From contig NZ_CP101750.1 of NCBI RefSeq assembly GCF_026810505.1, positions 4,059,254 through 4,123,253 of the forward strand: a stretch of 64,000 nt of DNA, written 5' to 3'. The notes beneath the pieces were generated by a model that saw nothing but the letters and a program-made list of their open reading frames with translations, did not search any database and had not been told where the DNA came from. Positions 35,923 through 49,833 of this stretch are shown one piece after another. The DNA comes from Streptomyces sp. Je 1-369 (GTDB taxonomy: Bacteria; Actinomycetota; Actinomycetes; Streptomycetales; Streptomycetaceae). Every line of letters starts with the position of its first letter. Within the stretch, counting starts at the first letter, position 1. The position numbers and the translations under genes are program-made.

Positions 35923-36534
35923 CTACTTGGCGGGCGGCGTCGTCTTCTTCGCGGCCGGCTTCTTGGCCGGGGCCTTCTTCGCCGCGGGCTTCTTCACCGG
36001 GGCGGCGGCCGCGCTCTTCGGCGCGACGGCGACGGGCCCCTTGGGCTCGGCGGACGTCGCCGAGGCGGGCTTCGGCTCGTCGTCGGGCTCGACGGTCTCG
36101 GCCAGGTCGAGGATCTCCTCGGCGGCCTCGCCGCGCCACGACTTCACGGCCTGCTCACCGTGCTCGGCGACCTCGTCGTACTTCTCGCGCGCCTTGACCG
36201 CGAGCTCGGCGGCGACACCGACACCGCGCAGCGCGAGGTCCTGAGCGGTCTCGCCGAGCTTCTTCAGGTCGGTGTCGATCGTGCCCAGCACCTCGGTGAC
36301 CTTGGCCTGGAGGACCTCCTGCGCCTCCTTGGCGCGGGCACCGGCCTTGTCCTGGACGGTCTTCGGGTCGGTGTTGCGCACCGCGTCGATGCGGGACGGG
36401 GCCTCCGCGATCAGCTGCTCGACGAGCCCCGGAACCTTCTTCGCCTGCTGGAAGGCGAGGTCCGCGGACCCGGCGACGAAGTACGCGGGGGTGGGGTTGC
36501 TCAGGGTCTTGCGCAGGTCATCGGTGATGGCCAT
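35923..36534 (-). CDS. HbhA-like helical protein with Lys/Pro/Ala-rich tail
   Basis: A 203-residue protein: an N-terminal helical region (MAITDDLRKTLSNPTPAYFVAGSADLAF), coiled-coil-like middle (VQDKAGARAKEAQEVLQAKVTEVLG), and a C-terminal tail of KKPAAKKAPAKKP repeats. This resembles heparin-binding hemagglutinin of mycobacteria, in which the Lys-rich tail binds polyanions; in Streptomyces the role is unclear, possibly nucleoid, membrane or lipid-body binding. ATG 36534 has GGGAGGA 8 nt upstream. The XRE regulator is upstream on the same strand. Confidence 0.8.
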   Translation of the reverse strand: MAITDDLRKTLSNPTPAYFVAGSADLAFQQAKKVPGLVEQLIAEAPSRIDAVRNTDPKTVQDKAGARAKEAQEVLQAKVTEVLGTIDTDLKKLGETAQDLALRGVGVAAELAVKAREKYDEVAEHGEQAVKSWRGEAAEEILDLAETVEPDDEPKPASATSAEPKGPVAVAPKSAAAAPVKKPAAKKAPAKKPAAKKTTPPAK

Positions 36535-36634
36535 GACGAGGGTCCTCCCGGATTCGCGTCGGCGTGTGAGGCGTATGAGGCGTATGAAACGTGAAACGTG
36601 AAACGTATGGAACGCGTAGAACGCTTGAAGGCGT

Positions 36635-37081
36635 TCAGCTTGTGAGTGCTTGCTCGGGACCGGCATCACTGCCGTCGTCGCTCGCATCCGCATCCGTATC
36701 CGTATCCGCGTCCGCGTCCGCGTGCGACGGCGTCTCGAAGCCGTTCTCCTTGCGGAACGACTCGTAGATCTGCAACAGCACTTGCTTCTGGCGCTCGTTG
36801 ATGGACGGGTCGGCGAGGATGACGGCGCGCGTCTCCAGCTCGTCCCGCTCCTTCTCGTCGAGGATCCCGGCCCGCACGTACAGCGTCTCGGCGGAGATCC
36901 GCAGGGCCTTGGCGACCTGCTGCAGAACCTCGGCGCTCGGCTTGCGAAGGCCGCGCTCGATCTGGCTCAGATACGGATTGGACACTCCGGTGGCGTCGGC
37001 GAGCTGCCGCAGCGACAGCTGCGCACTGCGCCGCTGTTCGCGCAGATACTCGCCGAGGTTGCCAACGTTGAGTGATGCCAT
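36635..37081 (-). CDS. XRE-family regulator
   Basis: A 148-residue regulator. The helix-turn-helix is at residues ~8-65 (LREQRRSAQLSLRQLADATGVSNPYLSQIERGLRKPS), followed by a short helical part (LYVRAGILDEKERDELETRAVILAD) and an acidic Asp/Ala/Thr tail from a 6-bp coding repeat (36685-36726). ATG 37081 is chosen because the HTH begins shortly after it; no clear ribosome site. A perfect 11-bp inverted repeat lies 27 nt upstream, a likely self-operator. The HbhA-like gene downstream may be its target. Confidence 0.85.
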   Translation of the reverse strand: MASLNVGNLGEYLREQRRSAQLSLRQLADATGVSNPYLSQIERGLRKPSAEVLQQVAKALRISAETLYVRAGILDEKERDELETRAVILADPSINERQKQVLLQIYESFRKENGFETPSHADADADTDTDADASDDGSDAGPEQALTS

Positions 37082-37107
37082 ACGCCGATGGTGCAGCACC
37101 CCCGCTA

Positions 37108-37135
37108 ACTTTTGCAAGCATCCGCTTGCAAAAGT
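37108..37135. promoter_or_regulatory. perfect palindrome upstream of the XRE gene (operator candidate)
   Basis: ACTTTTGCAAG, 6 nt, CTTGCAAAAGT: eleven-base arms that match exactly and are AT-rich in a GC-rich context. The position, 27 nt upstream of the start codon, suits autoregulation by the XRE protein. Confidence 0.65.
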
Positions 37136-37178
37136 GCGCCACGCCACTCCGGCCGCCGCGCGGCTGTCCCGACCCGAG

Positions 37179-37697
37179 TCACGCATTCACCGTCCGCAGC
37201 GGGTCCGCGGCGAGTTGGACCGGTGCTGTGAGCGCGGCTTCGTAGGCGGGGCGGTCGAAGACGTAGGGGCCCATGGGGAGTTCGCCCCACTCCTTGCGGA
37301 AGGGCTGGCGGAAGGAGGACCAGGTGACGGTGTCGGGGGTCGTGGTGATGAGGGACCGCAGGGGCCAGCAGGCCCAGATGCCGCACTGACAGCCCAGCAG
37401 CGGAGTGGTGTTGTCGGAAGGGGCGGCGAAATCCGGGGCCGGGTCGCCGAGGAAGTGGCGTGCGGGGTCACCCACTTCGTCCAGGGTGAGGCCGTCGTGC
37501 TGGCCGAGCAGGAAGCGTTCCTCGGCGGCCGGGTCGCCCTCCCCGTCCCCCTCGCGCTCCTGGCGCTCCTGGCGCCAGAGGTCGCGGGTGGCGTCGGCGG
37601 CGTACACGCGCAGATCGGTGCCGTCGATGCGGTAACCCCACTGCAGGGTGGGCACTTGGTCGCCGATGGGGTAGTTCAGGAACTCTATGCGCTGCAT
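37179..37697 (-). CDS. conserved hypothetical protein
   Basis: A 172-residue soluble protein I do not recognise. It begins MQRIEFLNYPIGDQVPTLQWG, has a charged middle (RQERQEREGDGEGDPAAEE) and a cysteine-containing segment (LLGCQCGIWACWPL) followed by aromatic-rich WSSFRQPFRKEWGELPMGPYVFD. The three cysteines could bind metal. ATG 37697 has GGGAGG 9 nt upstream; two in-frame ATG codons nearby fit less well. It is between two unrelated minus-strand genes. Confidence 0.72.
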   Translation of the reverse strand: MQRIEFLNYPIGDQVPTLQWGYRIDGTDLRVYAADATRDLWRQERQEREGDGEGDPAAEERFLLGQHDGLTLDEVGDPARHFLGDPAPDFAAPSDNTTPLLGCQCGIWACWPLRSLITTTPDTVTWSSFRQPFRKEWGELPMGPYVFDRPAYEAALTAPVQLAADPLRTVNA

Positions 37698-37750
37698 GGC
37701 TGCCATCCTCCCTTGTCGTCTCCCACGCGGCCCCGCCGTCGACTTCGGCC

Positions 37751-38623
37751 TCACGTGTCCCTGTAGCGGTCCCGTGTCTCCGTGCGGCGTTCAAAGCCCG
37801 CCGACTCGTACGTCGCCACAGCGGCCGTGTTCGAGGACGGGGTGGCGACGAGTGCGCTTGACGCGCCCATCGCTCGGAGTGCGGCTGCCGCGGCGAGGGT
37901 GATCTGTTCGCCGTGGCCGCGGCGGCGGTGGTCACGGTGTACGCCCATCGGTTCCAGGAGTCCCGGCCTGCCCGGTCCCGCCGACCAGACCGTCACCGCC
38001 GCCACCGCGTCGCCCCCGTCGTCGTACGCGAGCAGGCAGCGTGCGTCGGTGTACGGCAGGCCGGACGCCATCGCCTGCCAGCGGTCGACCGTGAACTTCG
38101 AACCGTCGAACGCCGCCCCGAGTACGGCCGCGTACGTGTGCGCCTGTGCGGGGCCGACCTCCTCGACGCGCAAGTCCGGGAGCCGGACCGGGGCGGTGAG
38201 GTCGCGGCGCAGGGGCGTCCAGGGGTCGTCGGCAGGCCAGCCCTCCTCGTCGGCCAGGAGGGCCGGGAAGAGGGTGTCGGGTGGGGCCTCGATGTTCACC
38301 CGGCCCGAGGGCGGCAGTACGCCGCGCGTCGTATCTGTCACGTCGGCGACCAACCGCCGTGCCAGTTCCTCGTCCTGGTGGACGTCCGGTGCGGTCGTCA
38401 GCCGCAGCAGGTCCGGGCCGTCCAGCAGGCCGATCGCCAGGATCCGTCCGGCCCTGCTCCACGTCCTGACCGCCGCGGCCGTCGCCTCCGCGCCCGAGCG
38501 CCAGAACCAGCCCAGGTCACCCGGATGCAACTGCGGAGGCGCTCCCTCGTACTGCCACTCCCGCAGTACGTTCACCGCCTCGGCCAGCCCGTCAACTCCC
38601 GGAGTGCTCAGCGCGATAGCCAT
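37751..38623 (-). CDS. GNAT N-acetyltransferase (two-domain)
   Basis: A 290-residue protein whose C-terminal half is a GNAT domain (VHRDHRRRGHGEQITLAAAAAL as acetyl-CoA loop; TAAVATYESAGFERR at the end). The N-terminal half (ADVTDTTRGVLPP, LFPALLADEEGWPADDPWTPLRRDL) is likely a degenerate GNAT copy, as in mycothiol-synthase-like tandem acetyltransferases. ATG 38623 gives a sensible N-terminus. Substrate unknown. Confidence 0.82.
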   Translation of the reverse strand: MAIALSTPGVDGLAEAVNVLREWQYEGAPPQLHPGDLGWFWRSGAEATAAAVRTWSRAGRILAIGLLDGPDLLRLTTAPDVHQDEELARRLVADVTDTTRGVLPPSGRVNIEAPPDTLFPALLADEEGWPADDPWTPLRRDLTAPVRLPDLRVEEVGPAQAHTYAAVLGAAFDGSKFTVDRWQAMASGLPYTDARCLLAYDDGGDAVAAVTVWSAGPGRPGLLEPMGVHRDHRRRGHGEQITLAAAAALRAMGASSALVATPSSNTAAVATYESAGFERRTETRDRYRDT

Positions 38624-38721
38624 GGAGCGATCACACCTCATCGTGTCGGGCGGCCGCATCCCGTTTGTTCCGGGTGGCCAGCGTCTGGATCTGCCAGTGC
38701 GGGCTGCATATCGTCACCGCC

Positions 38722-39483
38722 ATGGCTCTGCGACCCGTGAACGTGAACATGAAGGCTCTGGACGACGCCGCGATCGGCGGGTTCTGGGCGGAGGCGCTCG
38801 GCTGGGAGCTTGCCAGTGAGGCGCCCGGTGTGACCAACGTCGAGCCGGGCGGCGGATTCGTCTGGCCGGGCGCCGCCGCCGTCTGCGTCGACGTCGTCAG
38901 CGTTCCGGAGGCCAAGACGGCGACGAAGAACCGTACGCACATCGATCTCGCCACCACCTCCGAGGCGCACCGGGCGGAGCTGGTCGCACGGCTGCGGGCC
39001 CTTGGTGCGAAGCCCGTCGACATCGGGCAGGGCGACGTGCCGTGGACGGTGCTCGCCGACCCCGAGGGCAACGAGTTCTGTGTCCTTGAGCCGCGGGAGA
39101 TCTACCGGGACACCGGCCCCGTCGCCGCCATCGTGGTCGACTGCGTGGATCCGCGGGCCATGGCGCGGTTCTGGGGCGATGCGACGGACTGGACCGTGCA
39201 CGAGGTGACCGACGAGCGGGCGGTGCTGCGGTCCGCGCAGCAGGGGGTCGGGCCGTACCTCGAGTTCCTGCGCGAGCCCGGCGCTGGCGGGAAGACCGTG
39301 CCGGACCGCGTCCACATCGACCTCATGCCGTACGCCGGTGAGGACCAGGCGGCCGAGGTCGCCCGGCTGCGGGGCCTCGGCGCCGTCGACCTCGACCTCG
39401 GACAGGGCGACGTCCCGTGGAAGTGCCTGGAGGACCCGGAGGGGCACGAGTTCTGTGTGCTCAGGCCGCGCGGCACGGCCTGA
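38722..39483 (+). CDS. tandem VOC (glyoxalase-fold) protein
   Basis: A 253-residue protein with two vicinal-oxygen-chelate domains of about 120 residues each, both with the DPEGNEFCVLE / DPEGHEFCVLR ending that supplies a metal-binding or structural Glu. Actinobacterial relatives are often called glyoxalase-like and may bind or degrade small hydrophobic molecules; no substrate is known. TATCGT 7 nt before ATG 38722 suggests a leaderless mRNA. It is divergent from the GNAT gene. Confidence 0.85.
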   Translation: MALRPVNVNMKALDDAAIGGFWAEALGWELASEAPGVTNVEPGGGFVWPGAAAVCVDVVSVPEAKTATKNRTHIDLATTSEAHRAELVARLRALGAKPVDIGQGDVPWTVLADPEGNEFCVLEPREIYRDTGPVAAIVVDCVDPRAMARFWGDATDWTVHEVTDERAVLRSAQQGVGPYLEFLREPGAGGKTVPDRVHIDLMPYAGEDQAAEVARLRGLGAVDLDLGQGDVPWKCLEDPEGHEFCVLRPRGTA

Positions 39484-39544
39484 GCGGGCCGGTCGCGCTG
39501 GTTGGAGCGCGCGCCCGGGAGTGCGTCTCTGGGAGCGCCACTCT

Positions 39545-39582
39545 GGGAGCGCGCCTCCCGGGCCCCCTGGCGGCGCGCTCCC
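39545..39582. terminator. hairpin between VOC gene and rox
   Basis: GGGAGCGCGC and GCGCGCTCCC pair over 10 bp with an 18-nt loop between convergent genes. The area holds several GGGAGCGC copies, so slippage may have built it. Confidence 0.55.
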
Positions 39583-39587
39583 GCCCG

Positions 39588-41207
<1,620 letters not shown>

Positions 41208-41305
41208 TCAGACCCCCCGGCTAGCGTGACCAAGAGCACTGCTTTCACGCCAACTCCCTCCCGTACGACGCCACGTACGGGACTCGCTGCCCCGCGGAGA
41301 CAACG

Positions 41306-43771
<2,466 letters not shown>

Positions 43772-44045
43772 CCGGCCGCCTTGGCGGGTAGCCGCTGCGG
43801 ACGACGGGGACGTGACGGCCGGGAAGTGTCAGTCGCTGAGAGCCCCCCCCCCCCGAAGGCGCGTTGCCGGGGCCCGGGGACGGGGCCGCGGCGGCGCACC
43901 AGTGGCGGGGGGCCACGCCCCGCGCCAGTGGCGAGGGGCCACACCCCGGCCCCCGCCGCTGTGGCCCCCGCCCACCTCGTCACCCCCTCCGCGCCCCGCG
44001 CAGAATGGCGGCCCCCACACGCCCGCCCGGTTCCCGGAGGTTCGC

Positions 44046-45164
<1,119 letters not shown>

Positions 45165-45338
45165 CGACGCGACCGTCGACGTACAGGCCGCGGCGATAGA
45201 CCACCGACCACCGACAGACCGCCGACGACCGCCGACAGACCGCCGCCCGGCGATAGATCACCGGATTTCCCCCCGTTCTCCCGTCGCAGCGGCGAGGATG
45301 GGCGGGAACGATTCGTCGGCACCCGGGGGGAGCCACTC

Positions 45339-46814
45339 ATGAACCGTCCGCTGCGGCACATAGCCGTCTTCTGCGGGATCCTCACTCTCGCCCTGCTTCT
45401 GCGGGCGAACTGGGTGCAGTTCGCGCAGAACGACGACCTGGCGAACCACGAGAAGAACCGCCGCGTGCAGATCGAGGCGTTCTCCCACCCCCGTGGCGAC
45501 ATCATCGTCGGCGGCAAGTCCATCACCGGTTCGAAGGAGACCCCCGGGTCCGACTTCAAGTTCAAGCGGGTCTTCAAGGAGGGCCCGATGTACGCGCCGG
45601 TGACGGGCTACTTCTCGCAGGCCCAGGGTGCCACCTTCCTGGAGGGCGTCCACAACGGCGTCCTCAGCGGCAACGACGACCGGCTCTTCATCAAGCGCAC
45701 CCTCGACATGCTGACCGGCAAGAAGCAGCAGGGCGGCGACGTCGTCACGACCATCGACCCCAAGGCGCAGAAGGCGGCCTACGAGGGCCTGGTCGATCTG
45801 AACGCCAAGGGCGCGGTCGTCGCCCTGGACCCGCGCAGCGGCAAGGTGCTCGCGATGGCCAGCACCCCGTCGTACGACCCCTCGGCCTTCTCGGGCATCT
45901 CGCTCGCCGAGGGCAAGAAGTTCAAGGCGCTCAGCGACCGCGAGGACAAGCCGCTCAGCAACCGCGCACTGCGCGAGATCTACCCTCCCGGCTCCACCTT
46001 CAAGATCCTCACCGCGGCCGCCGCCCTGGAGCACGGTGTCGTGACGGACGTCGACAAGCCGACCGGCGCGGAGACCCCGTACAAACTCCCCCTCAGCTCC
46101 ACCCGCATCGGCAACGACGTGCCGGACTCCAACTGCGACAAGGTCTCCGTGAAGACCGGCATGCAGTGGTCCTGCAACAACGTCTTCCTCGACCTCGCGG
46201 ACAAGCTCGGCAAGGACAAGATGCGCGAGACGGCCGAGAAGTTCGGCTTCAACGAGGAGCAGTTCATTCCCGTACGTGCCGCCGCGAGCAGCTATCCGGA
46301 GAAGCTCGACAAGCCGCAGACCGCGCTGACCGGCATGGGCCAGGGCAGCCTGACCAGCACGCCGCTGCAGATGGCGATGGTCACGGCGGGCCTCGCCAAC
46401 GACGGCAAGGTCATGAAGCCGTACCTGGTCGAGGAGTTGCGCGGCCCCGACCTCTCCACGATCGAGAAGGGCGAGCCGCACGAGCTGAACCAGGCCGTCT
46501 CCGAGAAGACCGCGAAGTCCGTCCAGGACATGATGGAGAACACCGTCGAGAACGGCACCGCGAACAAGGCGCGGATCGACGGCGTCACGGTCGGCGGCAA
46601 GACCGGCACGGCCCAGCACGGCGCGGACGTCAACGACGAGCGGCCGTTCGCGTGGTTCGTCTCGTACGCGAAGAACAGCGACGGCGAGACGCCCGTCGCC
46701 GTCGCCGTGTTCGTCGACCCCTCCAACATGGACATCCCGCGCTCGGAGATCGCGGGCGGCAAGCTGGGCGCGCCGATCGCGAAGGCGGTCATGGAGGCGG
46801 TCCTGGAACGCTGA
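45339..46814 (+). CDS. pbpA: class B penicillin-binding protein (PbpA-like transpeptidase)
   Basis: A 491-residue peptidoglycan DD-transpeptidase of the actinobacterial PbpA type. One N-terminal membrane anchor (HIAVFCGILTLALLLRANWV), a short dimerisation domain, then the transpeptidase with STFK at 219-222 (serine nucleophile), SCN at 278-280 and KTG at 421-423. The gene stands alone, convergent with the HelR-like gene, not in the rodA operon seen in many actinobacteria, so this may be an additional PBP. The leader (45185-45255) has short CGACAGACCGC-type repeats. Confidence 0.9.
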   Translation: MNRPLRHIAVFCGILTLALLLRANWVQFAQNDDLANHEKNRRVQIEAFSHPRGDIIVGGKSITGSKETPGSDFKFKRVFKEGPMYAPVTGYFSQAQGATFLEGVHNGVLSGNDDRLFIKRTLDMLTGKKQQGGDVVTTIDPKAQKAAYEGLVDLNAKGAVVALDPRSGKVLAMASTPSYDPSAFSGISLAEGKKFKALSDREDKPLSNRALREIYPPGSTFKILTAAAALEHGVVTDVDKPTGAETPYKLPLSSTRIGNDVPDSNCDKVSVKTGMQWSCNNVFLDLADKLGKDKMRETAEKFGFNEEQFIPVRAAASSYPEKLDKPQTALTGMGQGSLTSTPLQMAMVTAGLANDGKVMKPYLVEELRGPDLSTIEKGEPHELNQAVSEKTAKSVQDMMENTVENGTANKARIDGVTVGGKTGTAQHGADVNDERPFAWFVSYAKNSDGETPVAVAVFVDPSNMDIPRSEIAGGKLGAPIAKAVMEAVLER

Positions 46815-46820
46815 GGTCCC

Positions 46821-48938
46821 TCAGGCGGACCACGGCAGGGGCTTGCTGTGCAGTACGTCGAGACGTGACACGGCGCGGGTCAGCACCACGTACAGCCGGT
46901 GGAGCCCGCGCGCTTCCGCCTCCGCGATGTCCGCCGGTTCGGCGGCTACGACGTGGTCGTACTCCAGGCCCTTGGCGACGGACGCCGGGAGCACGGTGAC
47001 GGGCGCGCCCAGCTCGTCGGGGCCCGCGCTCGCGACACCGGCCGCGTCCAGCGCCGCCCGCAGCCGTTCGACGTCATGGTCGGCGGCGATGACCCCGATC
47101 GACCCCTCCCGCCCGAGCGCGTCCCGCACCGCGCCCACGACCCCGGCCGCCACGTCCGCGACCTCGCGCACCCGCAGCTCCCCGTCCCCGCGCAGCGACC
47201 GGGCGGGCGGTACGTCCACGTCGAGCCGTCCCAGCAGCTCGTTGGCGAGCCCGACAACGGCACGCGGCACCCGGAACCCCGTGGTCAGCGGCGTCACCGT
47301 GGCGTCCGGCTTGCCCAGATGGGCCAGCACCTCATCCCAACTCCCGGCCGCCCAGGGCGTGGTGGCCTGCGCGAGGTCGCCCAGGACCGTCAGCGAGCCG
47401 AAGTCCGAACGGCGCGCGATGACCCGGCACTCCATGGGGGACAGGTCCTGCGCCTCGTCGACGACGATGTGCCCGTACCCGGCGGGCCGTTCGAGGAGCC
47501 CCTCGATCTCGTCGAGCAGCACCAGGTCGGCGGCGCTCCACTTCGCGGACTTGTGGGAGCGGGTCGGCTTGTACGAGCGGGCTGACTCGTACGAGCGGGG
47601 CGGCCTGCCCCAGAGGATCGCCCGCTGCTCCGCGTCCCCGAGAATCCCGTCGGCCGCCGCAGCGAGCGCCTCCGCGTCCCCCAGCACCTCCGCGAGCACC
47701 TCGTCCGCCCGCACCCGGGGCCAGACCGCGTCGAGGAAGCCACTGACGGACCTGGCCCGCCCCACCTTCTGCACCCACGTGTTGTTCTGCGGCCCCGCGC
47801 GACGCTCGGCCTGCTCCTGGACGGCCCGCACGACCCGGCTGCGCACCCGCTCACGCCCGACGCCGTACGGCGGCTCCTCACTCCGTACGTCCGCCACGAT
47901 CCGCGCCAGCTCGTCGAGCGGGACCCGCCACCTGTACGCACCGTCGGGCACCGCGACCTCCGCGTCCGCGGGCGGCGCGACGACGCGCGCGTAGAGCGCC
48001 CGGCGCAGCACCTCGGCCATCCGGGCGTCGTGCTTGACGACGGCGGCGGCCTCGTCGTCGTGGGCGCGGACGGAATAGCGCCCGCCGATCTCGTCGCTCA
48101 CCGTGGACTGCCGTACGCCGGTCTCGCCGAGCGAGGGGAGGACCTCGGCGATGTAGCGGAGGAAGGTGCGGTTGGGGCCGAGGATGAGCAGTCCGGAGCG
48201 CTGGACGCGCTGGGGGTGCGTGTAGAGGAGGTACGCGGCGCGGTGCAGCCCGACGGCGGTCTTGCCGGTGCCGGGCGCTCCCTGCACGCAGACGGAGGCG
48301 GTGAGTTCGCCCCGTACGAGGTCGTCCTGTTCTGGCTGGATGGTGGCGGCGATGTCGCGCATGGGTCCGACGCGCGGCCGCTCGACTTCCCCGGCAACGA
48401 TGCGACTCCCCAAGCTGTCGGAACGGCCACTCCCACCTTCCCCCTCTCCCTCCCCCAGGGGCTCGTCCTCCATCCCGGTGAGGTCGGCCGAGTCCCCTTT
48501 GCTGCCGGGCGCCCAGCCGAACCGCCGCCGGACGGCGACGCCCTGCGGGTCACGGGCGCCCGCCTGGTAGAAGGCGCGGGAGACGGGGGCGCGCCAGTCG
48601 ACGACGAGGGGCGGGGCGGAGGGGTGCTCGCTGACGCGCAGCCGCCCGACGTAGTACCGCTGCCCGCGATGATCACCGGCCCCGGCATCTTCTTCCTCGG
48701 CGAAGTCGAGGCGCCCGAAGAACAGTGGCGCCCGCGGCAGCTCGCGCATGGCTTTGGCGTGGCTGCGGAACTGGTACCCGAGCACTTCGGCGTCGGCACC
48801 GGACGCGGACACGTCCGCCCCTCCGACGACCCGCTCCTCGGCGCCTTCGACCATGCGGGCCAGGGCGGCGCGGCAGGCGTCGTGGTGGCGGCGTTCCTGG
48901 GCGAGGGCGTCTGCGACCGCGGTCGGTGGTGTCGTCAT
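46821..48938 (-). CDS. helR: HelR/HelD-like RNA polymerase recycling motor ATPase
   Basis: A 705-residue UvrD/Rep-like SF1 protein. Walker A GAPGTGKTAVGLHRAAYLL is at ~220-238 and Walker B VVDEAQDLSPME in the second half, with helicase motifs SVAKGLEYDHVVA and YVVLTRAVSRLDVL at the C-terminus. The N-terminal coiled coil (ADALAQERRHHDACRAALARM) and FGRLDFAEEEDAG...YYVGRLRVS are the HelD/HelR RNA polymerase-binding parts. Such proteins release stalled polymerase; HelR protects it from rifamycins. Here no RAE is upstream; instead a TetR gene diverges. TATCCT lies 6 nt before ATG 48938 (leaderless). Confidence 0.85.
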   Translation of the reverse strand: MTTPPTAVADALAQERRHHDACRAALARMVEGAEERVVGGADVSASGADAEVLGYQFRSHAKAMRELPRAPLFFGRLDFAEEEDAGAGDHRGQRYYVGRLRVSEHPSAPPLVVDWRAPVSRAFYQAGARDPQGVAVRRRFGWAPGSKGDSADLTGMEDEPLGEGEGEGGSGRSDSLGSRIVAGEVERPRVGPMRDIAATIQPEQDDLVRGELTASVCVQGAPGTGKTAVGLHRAAYLLYTHPQRVQRSGLLILGPNRTFLRYIAEVLPSLGETGVRQSTVSDEIGGRYSVRAHDDEAAAVVKHDARMAEVLRRALYARVVAPPADAEVAVPDGAYRWRVPLDELARIVADVRSEEPPYGVGRERVRSRVVRAVQEQAERRAGPQNNTWVQKVGRARSVSGFLDAVWPRVRADEVLAEVLGDAEALAAAADGILGDAEQRAILWGRPPRSYESARSYKPTRSHKSAKWSAADLVLLDEIEGLLERPAGYGHIVVDEAQDLSPMECRVIARRSDFGSLTVLGDLAQATTPWAAGSWDEVLAHLGKPDATVTPLTTGFRVPRAVVGLANELLGRLDVDVPPARSLRGDGELRVREVADVAAGVVGAVRDALGREGSIGVIAADHDVERLRAALDAAGVASAGPDELGAPVTVLPASVAKGLEYDHVVAAEPADIAEAEARGLHRLYVVLTRAVSRLDVLHSKPLPWSA

Positions 48939-48950
48939 ACGACGAGGATA

Positions 48951-48975
48951 ATGTAACCGAGTTAAAGATGTAACC
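48951..48975. promoter_or_regulatory. candidate TetR operator between helR-like gene and tetR
   Basis: ATGTAACC occurs twice (48951-48958 and 48968-48975), and the dyad TAAC-CGA-GTTA spans 48954-48964. The AT-rich symmetric element lies about 12 bp upstream of one start codon and ~47 bp from the other, suitable for a TetR controlling both genes. Confidence 0.6.
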
Positions 48976-49021
48976 AGGGCACATACATGCCCGAGTCTCA
49001 CCAGCCCGCTAGACTCTGCCC

Positions 49022-49729
49022 ATGCCCCCAGCCACCGAGAGCACGAGCCCCACGAGCACGAACCCCACGAGCACGAACCCCACGAGCACGAGCGCCTCCG
49101 GGATCCAGCCCGGCCTCCGCGCCCGCAAGAAGCAGCGCCGCTTCGAGGAGATCTCCGAGACTGCGATCACCCTCTTCCTGGAGAAGGGGTTCGAGAAGGT
49201 GTCGGTGGCGGAGGTGGCGGCGGCAGCGGAGATCTCCAAGCCGACCCTGTTCCGCTACTTCGCCTCGAAGGAGGACCTGGTCCTCCACCGCTTCGCCGAC
49301 CACGAGGACGAAGCGGCCCGCACGGTCGCCGCCCGCCCCGCCGGACTCACCGCGCTCGACGCCCTCCACCGCCACTTCCTGGACGGCCTGGAACGCCACG
49401 ACCCGGTGACGGGCCTCAACGACGCCGAAGGAGTCCTGGCCTTCCACCGCCTGCTCTACGGCACCCCGTCCCTGGTCGCCCGCCTCCACGGCTACCAGAA
49501 CCGCTCCGAACAGGCCCTGGCCACAGCCCTCCGCGCCGCCCACGGAGGCACCCCCCTGGACGCCCGCCTGGCCGCGGCCCAGATCATCGCCGTCCAGCGC
49601 GTCCTGGCGGAGGACAACTGGCAGCGCGTCGCGGCGGGCGAGCCCGTGCCACGGGTCCACGAGGACGCGGTCACCGACGCGAACGGGGCGTACGCCCAAC
49701 TGCGTACGGGCCTCACCCGCTACGCGTGA
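49022..49729 (+). CDS. TetR-family repressor
   Basis: A 235-residue regulator. After a ~30-residue repetitive Ser/Thr/Pro head (from a 15-bp coding repeat), the TetR HTH spans ~45-90 (ISETAITLFLEKGFEKVSVAEVAAAAEISKPTLFRYFASKEDLV). The C-terminal ligand domain is helical (LHRHFLDGLERHDPV..., LLYGTPSLVARLHGY). TAGACT lies exactly 6 nt before the ATG (leaderless). Divergent from helR-like, it most likely represses both; its inducer is unknown. Confidence 0.87.
   Translation: MPPATESTSPTSTNPTSTNPTSTSASGIQPGLRARKKQRRFEEISETAITLFLEKGFEKVSVAEVAAAAEISKPTLFRYFASKEDLVLHRFADHEDEAARTVAARPAGLTALDALHRHFLDGLERHDPVTGLNDAEGVLAFHRLLYGTPSLVARLHGYQNRSEQALATALRAAHGGTPLDARLAAAQIIAVQRVLAEDNWQRVAAGEPVPRVHEDAVTDANGAYAQLRTGLTRYA
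49051..49093. repeat. 15-bp coding repeat in the TetR N-terminus
   Basis: CACGAGCACGAACCC is repeated about 2.9 times, encoding STNPT units ahead of the HTH domain. Confidence 0.8.
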
Positions 49730-49833
49730 CCGGGCGGCGGCCCGCGCACTGAGCCCTCAAGCGCGCGCTCCGGCGGCACGGGAGTTGACGCCGTACTCGA
49801 CAGTGAAGGCCATGGTGCCCGTGCCGGGCGCCG

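Noticed and set aside
43772..44045. A gene in the gap upstream of the PHB-depolymerase-like gene
   Set aside because: The open frames there consist of GGGGCCAC/CCAGTGGCG repeats and a run of ten C; no ribosome site or protein-like composition.
48939..49021. A rifamycin-associated element for the HelR-like gene
   Set aside because: No GGGGC...GCCCC palindrome is present; only the TAAC-CGA-GTTA dyad is seen.
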